Shown in pieces: positions 53,743-61,950 of a DNA stretch of 64,000 nucleotides. The stretch comes from Aliiroseovarius sediminis. Lineage in GTDB: Bacteria; Pseudomonadota; Alphaproteobacteria; Rhodobacterales; Rhodobacteraceae. Where the stretch lies: NCBI RefSeq assembly GCF_022678485.1, contig NZ_JALBYP010000021.1, forward strand, positions 248,001 through 312,000. The letters are read 5' to 3'. The translations under genes and the position numbers were made by a program. The notes under the pieces are model-generated. The model did no database searches and was not told the DNA's origin. It saw only the letters and a program-made list of their open reading frames with translations. How positions within the stretch are numbered: position 1 is the first letter of the stretch; each line of letters starts with the position of its first letter.

Positions 53743-56637
53743 ATGGTCTCGGACAGCGCGCGGGGCGGCTCGCGGATCACTGCCGTGCTTGGCCCCACCA
53801 ACACCGGCAAGACCCACTATGCTCTGGACCGGATGCTGGGCTATCGCACCGGCGTCATCGGTCTGCCGCTGCGCCTACTTGCGCGCGAGGTGTATGATAA
53901 ACTGGTCGCCTTGCGTGGCCCCAACGCCGTCGCGCTGGTCACGGGCGAAGAACGCATCGTTCCCGAACGCGCGCGATACTGGGTTGCCACGGTCGAGGCG
54001 ATGCCACTGGGCCTTGGCGCCGATTTCGTTGCAATCGACGAAATACAGCTTTGCGCTGACCCCGAACGCGGCCACGTGTTTACGGACCGCCTGCTGCATA
54101 TGCGCGGCACGCAGGAAACGTTGTTCATGGGCTCTGACACGATGCGCGGCGCGATTGCGGCGCTGGTGCCCGATGTGCAGTTCCTTTATCGCGAACGATT
54201 TTCCGAGTTGATTCACGCGGGCTCAAAAAAGCTTAGCCGGATGCCGGGGCGATCGGCGATTGTCGGGTTTTCCGTCGACAATCTTTATGCCATCGCCGAG
54301 TTGATGCGTCGTCAAAAGGGGGGCGTGGCCGTCGTCATGGGCGCGCTGTCGCCCCGCACTCGTAACGCTCAGGTCGAAATGTATCAGAACGGCGAGGTGG
54401 ATTACCTGATCGCCACGGATGCCATCGGGATGGGGCTGAACCTTGATATCGACCATGTCGCTTTCTCGGCCCTGTCGAAATTTGACGGCCACCGGATGCG
54501 TGAACTCGCCCCCAACGAACTGGCACAGATCGCCGGGCGGGCAGGGCGGTATATGAAACACGGCTCGTTCGGGGTGACCGGCGAAGCCGCCCCGCTGTCT
54601 GACGCAGTGGCCGACGCGATCACATCGCATTCGTTCACGCCCATCCGTAAACTGTGTTGGCGTAATGCGAACTTGTCCTTTGGCAGCGTTCCGGCGCTTA
54701 TCCGCTCACTTGAAATGCCGACCACGAATGAACGTCTGATGCGGGCACGTGACGCCGACGATCTTGTGGCCCTGAAATTGCTGGCCGAGGATGCCGAGGT
54801 GATCGCGCGCGCCACTGATGGGCGATCAGTCGGTTTGCTTTGGGATATATGCCGCCTGCCTGATTTTCGCGGCATCAGCCATGCAGAACACGCCGGTCTA
54901 ATCACCAGCCTGTTCAATGATATTCACCAGCACGGGCGGGTGCGCGCCGACTGGTTTGCGCGGCAGGTCAAGCGCATTGATCGCACCGACGGCGATATCG
55001 ACACGCTTTCGAAACGTTTGGCTTATATTCGGACATGGACATATGTTGCGCAACGGCGCGATTGGCTGGATGATGTTGCCCATTGGCGCGGAGAGACTCG
55101 TGCTGTAGAAGATCGCCTGTCGGATGCGCTGCACAGCGCATTGACCAAAAGATTTGTAGATCGCCGCACATCTGTCTTGCTGCGGCGGTTGAAACAGAAG
55201 GAGAGCCTCGTGGCTGACGTGAATGACAAAGGTGAAGTGACGGTTGAAGGCCAGCATGTTGGCCGGCTTGAGGGGTTCCGGTTCAGCCAGGACACCGCGC
55301 AAAGCCCGGAAGAAGCGAAAACCCTTCGCACTGCCAGCCTGAAGGCGTTGGCGCCGGAATTCCACCTGCGGGCCGACCGGTTCTATAACGCTCCGGATAC
55401 CGAGCTGGACTTCACCGAACAAGGCGGCCTGATGTGGGGCGAGTTGGCGGTGGGCAAGCTGGTCAAGGGCGACGAAGTGCGCAAGCCCCGCGTGCAGGCT
55501 TTCGTGGATGAAGAAGCCGGTACGGATGTTGCTGAGAAGGTCACACGTCGTTTGCAGCATTTCATCGACCGAAAGGTGCAGGCTTTGTTCGAACCGCTGA
55601 CCACCATCGAAAAAGACGAAAGCCTGACCGGGCTGGCCCGTGGCTTCGGTTTTCGGATGATCGAGGCGCTGGGGATCATCCCCCGCGATCAGGTCGCGCA
55701 GGAAGTGAAAGACTTGGATCAGGATGCCCGCGCTGCCCTGCGCAAGCACGGTGTTCGCTTCGGTCAGTTCACGATTTTCATGCCGCTGCTTTTGAAACCC
55801 GCGCCGACCCGTTTGCGTCTGGTTCTGGATAGCCTGTTCAAGGACTTGTCCGAGTTCCCGGAATCACCCCCGCCCGGTCTTGTGACCATTCCGGTGGTCG
55901 AAGGCGTGGACCGTTCGGCATATATGTTGGCAGGCTATCGCCCGTCAGGCGCGCGCGCGATCCGCATCGACATGCTGGAACGGCTGACCGACCAGTTGCG
56001 GTCTGAAGACAGTCGCGGCGGATTTGAAGCCAAGGCGGATATGCTGTCGATCACCGGCATGACGCTGGATCAATTTGCGGATTTGATGCAGGGCCTTGGA
56101 TATAAGGCCGACAAGAGCGAGCGGGTGAAGGTCAAGGCTCCGGTAGACGCCGCTGGGGATGTGAAAGCCGACGGCGAAACACCGGATGAAGTGCCAGCCC
56201 CGACCCCGGCCGAAACCCCCGACCAATCTCCGACCGAAACGCCGACCCAGCCGCCCGCCGAGGTCCCCGTGGAACAACCCGGCGAGACGCCGACCGTTCC
56301 ACCTGCCGAGGTGCCGGACAACCCAGCAAACAACACAACCGCCGCAGTGGGCGAAGACGCGCCCGAGACGGAAGTGTTCTATACTTTCACATGGGGTGGC
56401 TTTGGCCGCGCCCGTGGTGGCAAACCACGCGGCGATCATGCGCAGGGGGATCGCCCCCGCAGCAAACAAGGTGCCAAACCCGGTGGCAAGCAGGGTGGCA
56501 AATCGGCGCGCGGCGGCCCACGCAAAGGACCGCGCGATCAGAAGCCGAAAAGCTATCAGTCCAGCCCCAAAAAGGAAAAAGCTATCGACCCGGACAATCC
56601 GTTCGCAGCGTTGCTGGCCTTGAAGGAAAAAGACTGA
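53743..56637 (+). CDS. SUV3-like RNA helicase with Pro/Thr/Glu linker and Gly/Lys/Arg tail
   Basis: A 964-residue DExH-type helicase related to mitochondrial SUV3. The Walker A site is GPTNTGKTH (residues 17-25) and the Walker B DEIQ at 99-102 is characteristic of the SUV3 group. An ATDAIGMGLNLDIDHV motif and ELAQIAGRAGRY follow in the second helicase domain. Residues about 806-865 are Pro/Thr/Glu/Val repeats of a flexible linker, and about 875-940 are Gly/Lys/Arg-rich, a likely RNA-binding tail. Mitochondrial SUV3 works with PNPase in RNA decay; a similar role here is inference. It precedes the S4 gene with no gap. Confidence 0.93.
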   Translation: MVSDSARGGSRITAVLGPTNTGKTHYALDRMLGYRTGVIGLPLRLLAREVYDKLVALRGPNAVALVTGEERIVPERARYWVATVEAMPLGLGADFVAIDEIQLCADPERGHVFTDRLLHMRGTQETLFMGSDTMRGAIAALVPDVQFLYRERFSELIHAGSKKLSRMPGRSAIVGFSVDNLYAIAELMRRQKGGVAVVMGALSPRTRNAQVEMYQNGEVDYLIATDAIGMGLNLDIDHVAFSALSKFDGHRMRELAPNELAQIAGRAGRYMKHGSFGVTGEAAPLSDAVADAITSHSFTPIRKLCWRNANLSFGSVPALIRSLEMPTTNERLMRARDADDLVALKLLAEDAEVIARATDGRSVGLLWDICRLPDFRGISHAEHAGLITSLFNDIHQHGRVRADWFARQVKRIDRTDGDIDTLSKRLAYIRTWTYVAQRRDWLDDVAHWRGETRAVEDRLSDALHSALTKRFVDRRTSVLLRRLKQKESLVADVNDKGEVTVEGQHVGRLEGFRFSQDTAQSPEEAKTLRTASLKALAPEFHLRADRFYNAPDTELDFTEQGGLMWGELAVGKLVKGDEVRKPRVQAFVDEEAGTDVAEKVTRRLQHFIDRKVQALFEPLTTIEKDESLTGLARGFGFRMIEALGIIPRDQVAQEVKDLDQDARAALRKHGVRFGQFTIFMPLLLKPAPTRLRLVLDSLFKDLSEFPESPPPGLVTIPVVEGVDRSAYMLAGYRPSGARAIRIDMLERLTDQLRSEDSRGGFEAKADMLSITGMTLDQFADLMQGLGYKADKSERVKVKAPVDAAGDVKADGETPDEVPAPTPAETPDQSPTETPTQPPAEVPVEQPGETPTVPPAEVPDNPANNTTAAVGEDAPETEVFYTFTWGGFGRARGGKPRGDHAQGDRPRSKQGAKPGGKQGGKSARGGPRKGPRDQKPKSYQSSPKKEKAIDPDNPFAALLALKEKD

Positions 56638-57057
56638 TTGACGAATAGCGATCAGACGGGCCGCACCGGGCCGGATGGCAAGATGAGAGCTGATAAGTGG
56701 CTGTGGCACGCGCGGTTCTTCAAGACGCGCGGCCTGGCCACGAAACTGATCGCGGCAGGGCATTTGCGCGTCAACGCGACAAAGGTGGCGAAGCCGTCTT
56801 TCAGTGTCGGGGCGGGGGATGTGCTGACCTTTCCGCAGGGACGACTGGTGAGGGTGGTGCGAATCCTTTCGCTATCGACGCGGCGGGGCCCGGCGCCCGA
56901 GGCGCAGATGCTCTATGATGACCTCGACCCGCCCCAGCCACGCGGGGACGATGTTTCCGATCCCACGGCCCCCGCAATCCGATCCGACCGAAAGGGTCGC
57001 CCGACCAAGAAAGATCGTCGCAGCCTTGATCTTTCCCGCAGGCGATCCCTTGAATGA
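56638..57057 (+). CDS. S4-domain RNA-binding protein (Hsp15/HslR-like)
   Basis: A 139-residue protein with an N-terminal S4 domain: MRADKWLWHARFFKTRGLATK and AGHLRVNATKVAKPSFSVGAGDVLTF. The tail is basic. Relatives bind stalled 50S subunits carrying nascent chains. The start is uncertain: a TTG at 56638 directly follows the helicase stop, giving a 15-residue N-terminal extension of the kind seen in homologues, but an ATG at 56683 is also possible. Being directly behind the helicase, it is probably co-transcribed and may act in RNA handling too. Confidence 0.85.
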   Translation: MTNSDQTGRTGPDGKMRADKWLWHARFFKTRGLATKLIAAGHLRVNATKVAKPSFSVGAGDVLTFPQGRLVRVVRILSLSTRRGPAPEAQMLYDDLDPPQPRGDDVSDPTAPAIRSDRKGRPTKKDRRSLDLSRRRSLE

Positions 57058-57106
57058 TCGCGCCGCCTGCCATATTGGATGCTATGAGCCAAAGTGAGGT
57101 GCCAAC

Positions 57107-57442
57107 ATGACCTATGTCGTCCTAGATAACTGTATCTCGTGCAAATACACCGACTGCGTCGAGGTGTGCCCCGTCGATTGTTTCTATGAAGGCGAGAACA
57201 TGTTGGTGATTCACCCCGATGAATGCATTGACTGTGGCGTTTGCGAACCCGAATGCCCCGCTGACGCGATCCGGGCAGATACCGAACCCGGCACCGAAAG
57301 CTGGGTTGAATTCAATCGCAAATACTCGGAACTATGGCCGGTCATTGTTGAACGAAAAGAACCGTTACCCAACGCGGAAGAACGCGACGGGGAAGAGGGG
57401 AAGTTGCAGAAATACTTCTCGGAAAACCCTGCCGAACAGTGA
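57107..57442 (+). CDS. fdxA: Seven-iron ferredoxin
   Basis: A 111-residue [3Fe-4S][4Fe-4S] ferredoxin. All nine cysteines of the Azotobacter ferredoxin I pattern are here, shifted by one: Cys9, 17 and 50 for the three-iron cluster; Cys21, 40, 43 and 46 for the four-iron cluster; and non-ligand Cys12 and Cys25. It is a low-potential electron carrier; its partners are unknown. GAGG lies close before the ATG. fdxA and carD often neighbour each other in alphaproteobacteria. Confidence 0.96.
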   Translation: MTYVVLDNCISCKYTDCVEVCPVDCFYEGENMLVIHPDECIDCGVCEPECPADAIRADTEPGTESWVEFNRKYSELWPVIVERKEPLPNAEERDGEEGKLQKYFSENPAEQ

Positions 57443-57572
57443 TTCGGAATATGCGCGTCCGGGCTTGAAAAATCGCCGTATTTGACCGCCGGTCAGTAGG
57501 GTATCTACTTGATATAAATAGACGATCTGCCTCTGCTGCGCCGCGGCGCTTCCACAGGGGTGAGATTTATGT

Positions 57573-57578
57573 TATAAT
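57573..57578 (+). promoter_or_regulatory. Consensus -10 upstream of carD
   Basis: A perfect TATAAT, including T at -7, lies 160 bp before the carD start in an AT-rich stretch. The -35 position at 17 bp (TTCCAC) is poor. Transcription would start near 57585, giving a leader of about 154 bases. Confidence 0.5.
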
Positions 57579-57621
57579 AGATATAGATTTGTTGGGCACG
57601 CACGACCGTAGCAGCGAAAAA

Positions 57622-57654
57622 ATGAACCGGACACCACGTAAAGCCGAAGGGTAA
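57622..57654 (+). CDS. Possible ten-codon leader ORF upstream of carD
   Basis: ATG at 57622 to TAA at 57652 encodes Met-Asn-Arg-Thr-Pro-Arg-Lys-Ala-Glu-Gly. The ribosome binding site is weak. Its last codons lie in the 5' arm of the terminator hairpin at 57644, so translation could disturb that hairpin. Confidence 0.3.
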   Translation: MNRTPRKAEG

Positions 57655-57674
57655 TTTATTACCTTGCGGTTTTT
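57644..57674 (+). terminator. Terminator/attenuator between fdxA and carD
   Basis: CCGAAGGGTAAT pairs with ATTACCTTGCGG at 11 of 12 positions (one G-T, one mismatch) and is followed by TTTTT. It is 201 bp after fdxA and 64 bp before carD, downstream of the TATAAT, so it could end fdxA read-through or attenuate carD. Confidence 0.7.
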
Positions 57675-57738
57675 GTTTCGCCTGCTGTTTTGCGCCTTCC
57701 GACAGTGATAACAAAACGTTACGCGAAGGATGCGTTGT

Positions 57739-58251
57739 ATGAGCAAGAAAAAGCTGGATTTCCGCCCGAATGAATATGTCGTCTATCCGTCCCACGGGGT
57801 CGGGCAGATCGTCTCGATCGAAGAGCAGGAGGTCGCTGGCATCGAACTGGAACTTTTCGTCATCGCGTTCGAAAAGGACAAGATGACGCTGCGGGTTCCG
57901 ACCCACAAGGCCACCGAAGTGGGGATGCGCAATCTTGCCAGCCCAGACGAGGTGACGGACGCCATGAAAACCCTGAAAGGCAAGGCGCGCGTCAAGCGGG
58001 CCATGTGGTCGCGTCGTGCACAGGAATATGAGCAAAAGATCAACTCTGGCGACCTGATCGCCATTGCCGAGGTTGTGCGCGACCTGCACCGCACCGATGA
58101 TCAGCGCGAGCAGAGCTATTCTGAACGTCAGCTTTATGAAGCCGCGTTGGAGCGTCTGACCCGCGAAGTTGCCGCCGTTGGCGGGGGCGACGAACTGGCC
58201 GCGCAGAAAAAAGTCGGCGATGTGCTGGAATCGCGCGCTGCCGCGGCATAA
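57739..58251 (+). CDS. carD: CarD family transcription factor
   Basis: A 170-residue RNA-polymerase-binding regulator. The N-terminal RNAP-interacting domain shows YVVYPSHGVGQIVSIEEQEV, then FVIAFEKDKMTLRVPTHKA. The C-terminal helical DNA-binding region has MWSRRAQEYEQKINSGDL and a GDLIAIAEVVRDLHR segment. In Rhodobacter CarD activates promoters lacking the -7 T and represses its own gene. AAGGA is 8 bases before the ATG at 57739, which rules out the ATG at 57730. A terminator follows. Confidence 0.95.
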   Translation: MSKKKLDFRPNEYVVYPSHGVGQIVSIEEQEVAGIELELFVIAFEKDKMTLRVPTHKATEVGMRNLASPDEVTDAMKTLKGKARVKRAMWSRRAQEYEQKINSGDLIAIAEVVRDLHRTDDQREQSYSERQLYEAALERLTREVAAVGGGDELAAQKKVGDVLESRAAAA

Positions 58252-58274
58252 GCCAATGTGAACTATTTTGACAG

Positions 58275-58303
58275 CCGCCGCCCCGTCAAACGGGCGGCGG
58301 TTC
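58275..58303. terminator. Bidirectional terminator between carD and cobS
   Basis: CCGCCGCCC pairs with GGGCGGCGG over an 8-base loop, followed by TTCTC. The two flanking genes converge on it. Confidence 0.75.
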
Positions 58304-58313
58304 TCGTTCATGC

Positions 58314-59084
58314 TCAGCCCAGTTGGGTGGCAAAGACGGCCAGCGCGGCAATCTCGGCAACCTGTTGGCTTGCGCCCAGAACATCGCCGGTCTGCCCGCC
58401 AATCTTGCGCGCGGCGCTCACAGCCACGACCGCGCCCCCCAGCGCACACCAGAATAACAGGCCCAAGACGGCGTAAGGCGTCAGCACCAGCGCGCAGACC
58501 GCCGACAGCCCCACCGCCAGCCACGCGGTCCGGCCCGGCACCAACCCCACCGCATGTGACAGCCCACCCGGTCGCGCCTTCGACATGGTCGCGGCCAGTG
58601 CAACCATCGGCGCGCGGCTGACGATGCCTGCCACCACGATTGCCCAGAACGCGCCATCTGCGGGCAGGATGACCATCAATGCCGCGACACGCAGCAGAAG
58701 CGACAGGACAAGAGCGATCACGCCATAGGTGCCGATATGGCTGTCCTTCATGATCTCTAATCGCCGGGCACGGGTCGCGCCGCCCCACAGCCCGTCGGCG
58801 GTGTCTGCGAGCCCGTCCTCGTGCAGCGCGCCGGTGATCATCACCTGAACGACCAACATAAGCGCAGCCGCCCACAGCGCAGGCGCCCCGAAGGCCAGCG
58901 CGACGAACCCCGCCAGCGCGCCCAGGCCTGCCGGGATCACTCCCACCAACGGCCAGGCCCAGGCCGACCGTCCGCCCCGCCGCAAGACCTGATCATCCGC
59001 CAGCCGGACGGGAAGGCGGGTCAACAACCCGATCGAGGCGGGAATATCGGCGGCCACCGCCAACCGGTCGTTATATGCTGTCAT
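58314..59084 (-). CDS. cobS: Adenosylcobinamide-GDP ribazoletransferase (cobalamin synthase)
   Basis: A 256-residue integral membrane enzyme joining adenosylcobinamide-GDP to alpha-ribazole in the last part of B12 synthesis. Multiple hydrophobic helices are present, and the diagnostic acidic motif is HEDGLADTADGLWGG. The start is the ATG at 59084; the longer frame to 59189 overlaps cobT. It is divergent from cobT with an 80-bp spacer, so one regulator could govern both. Confidence 0.95.
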   Translation of the reverse strand: MTAYNDRLAVAADIPASIGLLTRLPVRLADDQVLRRGGRSAWAWPLVGVIPAGLGALAGFVALAFGAPALWAAALMLVVQVMITGALHEDGLADTADGLWGGATRARRLEIMKDSHIGTYGVIALVLSLLLRVAALMVILPADGAFWAIVVAGIVSRAPMVALAATMSKARPGGLSHAVGLVPGRTAWLAVGLSAVCALVLTPYAVLGLLFWCALGGAVVAVSAARKIGGQTGDVLGASQQVAEIAALAVFATQLG

Positions 59085-59164
59085 GATCTGCCTTTTGTCG
59101 TCTGGTTGTCTTGCGGGGTCATGGGTAAAGAGGGTCGCAGACGGAATCAATTGGGAACGACGCC

Positions 59165-60184
59165 ATGACCTCCACCCCCTTCGCCACACTTGCCGACTTC
59201 ACGGCGTTGCTTGCCGCCGCCCCCGGACCTGACAAGGCGGCCGGGATCGCGGCGCAGGAGCGTAACGGCCAACTGACCAAACCGCCCGGCGCGCTGGGGC
59301 GGCTGGAAGATCTGGCGATCTGGTATGGCAGTTGGCGCGGTAGTGCACGGCCCGCGATCAGCGCGCCACAGGTGATTGTTTTTGCGGGCAATCACGGCAT
59401 CACCGCGCAGGGCGTGTCGGCATTTCCGGCCGAGGTGACGGAACAGATGGTGTTGAATTTCCAGCATGGTGGTGCGGCAGTCAACCAATTGTCGCGCACG
59501 TTCGGCGCGAGGATGGACGTGCATGCACTGGCGCTGGACCGGCCCACCACCGATTTCACCCAAGGCCCCGCTATGACCGAAGTTGAGCTGCTGGACGCCT
59601 TGCGTACCGGCTGGAATGCAGTCGATCCCGACACCGACCTTCTGGTTGTGGGCGAGATGGGGATCGGCAACACCACGTCAGCTGCCGCCATCGCGCATGC
59701 CCTGTTCGGCGGGGCACCCGCCGACTGGGTCGGGCGCGGCACCGGGGTGGATGACGCGGGACTTGCCTTGAAGGCGCGCGTGGTCGCGGCGGGGCTGGAA
59801 CAAAACCCCACCGCACAAGGTAACGGGGCCGAGGCGCTGCGCTGTCTGGGTGGTCGTGAACTGGCCGGTGTCGTCGGTGCCATCGCGCGGGCGCGGCTGG
59901 ATCGCATTCCGGTGATCCTGGACGGTTTCATTTGCTCGGCCGCGGCAGCGTGTCTGGCCGCAATGTGTCCCGGCGCTCTGGATCATACCGTTGCGGGCCA
60001 TATCTCGGCCGAGGCCGGACATGGGTGCGTGCTGAACGCCTTGGGAAAAGAACCGCTTTTGTCGCTGGGGATGCGGTTGGGCGAAGGGTCGGGTGCCGCG
60101 CTGGCCATCGCCATCCTGCAAGGCGCCGTGGCGTGCCATTCCGGCATGGCCACCTTCGCCGAAGCCGGCGTGTCCGACGCCTGA
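59165..60184 (+). CDS. cobT: Nicotinate-nucleotide-dimethylbenzimidazole phosphoribosyltransferase
   Basis: A 339-residue enzyme supplying alpha-ribazole phosphate for the lower ligand of B12. Motifs are [46 protein letters not shown] and the C-terminal [11 protein letters not shown] with the catalytic Glu. It is divergent from cobS and convergent with the Lrp-type gene. The naming follows the enteric scheme; in Pseudomonas nomenclature the same enzyme is CobU. Confidence 0.96.
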   Translation: MTSTPFATLADFTALLAAAPGPDKAAGIAAQERNGQLTKPPGALGRLEDLAIWYGSWRGSARPAISAPQVIVFAGNHGITAQGVSAFPAEVTEQMVLNFQHGGAAVNQLSRTFGARMDVHALALDRPTTDFTQGPAMTEVELLDALRTGWNAVDPDTDLLVVGEMGIGNTTSAAAIAHALFGGAPADWVGRGTGVDDAGLALKARVVAAGLEQNPTAQGNGAEALRCLGGRELAGVVGAIARARLDRIPVILDGFICSAAAACLAAMCPGALDHTVAGHISAEAGHGCVLNALGKEPLLSLGMRLGEGSGAALAIAILQGAVACHSGMATFAEAGVSDA

Positions 60185-60188
60185 TCCA

Positions 60189-60650
60189 TTATCCGTAGTC
60201 GGTGGGCAGGGGGGCATCCTGCTTTACATGATCCAGCACGATCTGGCTGTGTACCCGTTGCACCGACGGATGCGGCAGCAGAACCTCGTGTATCAACACG
60301 TTCAGCGCGGCCAGATCGCTGCAATAGACGCGCATCAGATAATCGGCGTCACCGGTCAGGGTCCAGACGGACGTTACCTCGTCACGCAGCCGAACCAAGC
60401 GCAGAAAGGCCTGCGCGGCCTCGGGCGCCTGGCTTTCCATTTGAACTTGTATGAAGGCCTGCACCCGAAGGCCAAGCAGGGCCGGATCAAGCCGGGCGGT
60501 ATAGGCGCGGATATATCCCTGTTGTTCAAGCCGGGCGCGCCGCCGACCGGCCTGACTGGTAGAAAGATTTAGATGTTCGCCCAGCTCTTGCGCCGTCATC
60601 TGCGCATTGCCCTGCAGCGCCTTCAGCAGATTTCGATCAATCTGGTCCAT
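60189..60650 (-). CDS. Lrp/AsnC family transcriptional regulator
   Basis: A 153-residue regulator. The N-terminal winged HTH is at about 1-60 (DRNLLKALQGNAQMTAQELG, then LSTSQAGRRRARLEQQGYI), followed by the RAM ligand domain (VQAFIQVQME, TGDADYLMRVYCSDLAAL). GGAAGG precedes the ATG at 60650; the reading back to 60698 is not used. It is divergent from hpd with a 141-bp spacer containing repeated TTGCGC elements, so regulation of hpd in response to an amino acid is probable. Confidence 0.92.
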   Translation of the reverse strand: MDQIDRNLLKALQGNAQMTAQELGEHLNLSTSQAGRRRARLEQQGYIRAYTARLDPALLGLRVQAFIQVQMESQAPEAAQAFLRLVRLRDEVTSVWTLTGDADYLMRVYCSDLAALNVLIHEVLLPHPSVQRVHSQIVLDHVKQDAPLPTDYG

Positions 60651-60679
60651 ATGCGAACCTTCCGCGCAGTTGGCTTGAT

Positions 60680-60699
60680 CGTGCGCGTGTTTGCGCACG
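60680..60699. promoter_or_regulatory. Inverted repeat between the Lrp-type gene and hpd
   Basis: CGTGCGC and GCGCACG flank GTGTTT. TTGCGC recurs in ATTTGCGCG (minus strand, near 60729) and GGTTGCGCG (near 60744), so several Lrp sites may be spread over the promoter. Confidence 0.45.
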
Positions 60700-60791
60700 G
60701 TTGGACTTTATCTCTGCGTCAAACGCGCAAATATATCAAGCTGGTTGCGCGATACTTGCCCCATGAAACCTTAACGAACAGGAGTGAGACG

Positions 60792-61889
60792 ATGGGTCCT
60801 TTCCCCCATGATGCCCCGCGCGCAGTCATCAGCAGTGATAATCCTGCCGGAACCGATGGGTTCGAGTTCGTCGAATTTGCCCATCCCAACCCTCAAGACC
60901 TGCGTGATTTGTTCATCAAGATGGGGTTTGCCCACACCGCCAATCACAAGACCCGCAAGGTTGAATTGTGGCAGCAGGGCGATATCAGCTACCTGATCAA
61001 TATCGAACGCGACAGCCATGCTGCTGAGTTTATCACGGAACACGGCCCCTGTGCGCCCTCAATGGGTTGGCGGGTGGTGGATGCGGATCATGCGTTTGCC
61101 CATGCAGTGCAGAAGGGGGCCGAACCATATGAAGGACCGGGCAAAGTGATGGATGTGCCCGCGATTTATGGAATTGGTGGGTCGCTGATCTATTTCATTG
61201 ATCAGTATTTCGACACCAGTGCCTATAATGACGAATTCGACTGGATTGCCGATGCGCATCCGAAAGGTGTGGGCTTCTATTACCTCGATCACCTGACCCA
61301 TAATGTATTCAAGGGGAACATGGATGTCTGGTTTCGGTTCTACGGTGCCCTGTTCAATTTCAAGGAAATCCGGTTTTTTGATATTCAGGGCAAGCATAGC
61401 GGGCTGTACAGCCGCGCGCTGACATCGCCCTGCGGCAAAATTCGCATTCCCATCAACGAGGATCGTGGCGAGAAAGGTCAGATCGTCGCCTATCTTGAGA
61501 AATACAACGGTGAGGGTATTCAACACATCGCGGTTGGCACCGAGGATATCTACGCCTCGGTCAACGAGGTCGCGCATCGGGGTTTGAAATTCATGCCTGG
61601 GCCGAACGACACCTACTACGATATGTCATATGATCGCGTGAAAGACCATTCCGAGCCGAAGCAAGATTTAATGAAGCACGGCATTCTGATTGATGGTGAA
61701 GGCGTGGTGGGCGGGGGTGAAACGCGGATACTGCTTCAGATATTCTCGAAAACCGTGATCGGCCCGATCTTTTTTGAATTCATCCAGCGCAAAGGCGATG
61801 ATGGATTTGGCGAGGGGAACTTTAAAGCCCTGTTTGAAAGCATCGAACGCGAACAGATCGAGAAGGGCGAATTGGGCGACATAGCGTGA
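60792..61889 (+). CDS. hpd: 4-hydroxyphenylpyruvate dioxygenase
   Basis: A 365-residue non-heme iron enzyme making homogentisate from 4-hydroxyphenylpyruvate in tyrosine breakdown. The two-His/one-Glu iron site is seen in YLDHLTHNV, GIQHIAVGTED and FFEFIQRKGDDGFGEGNF. Both vicinal-oxygen-chelate domains are present. AGGAG precedes the ATG. No homogentisate dioxygenase gene is in the window. The divergent Lrp-type regulator is a natural controller of this gene. Confidence 0.97.
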   Translation: MGPFPHDAPRAVISSDNPAGTDGFEFVEFAHPNPQDLRDLFIKMGFAHTANHKTRKVELWQQGDISYLINIERDSHAAEFITEHGPCAPSMGWRVVDADHAFAHAVQKGAEPYEGPGKVMDVPAIYGIGGSLIYFIDQYFDTSAYNDEFDWIADAHPKGVGFYYLDHLTHNVFKGNMDVWFRFYGALFNFKEIRFFDIQGKHSGLYSRALTSPCGKIRIPINEDRGEKGQIVAYLEKYNGEGIQHIAVGTEDIYASVNEVAHRGLKFMPGPNDTYYDMSYDRVKDHSEPKQDLMKHGILIDGEGVVGGGETRILLQIFSKTVIGPIFFEFIQRKGDDGFGEGNFKALFESIEREQIEKGELGDIA

Positions 61890-61950
61890 CAACGCAACCA
61901 TTGCGCCCAGATACAACGCGTCCGGCCCTTAACAGTCGGGCGTTTTGCGT

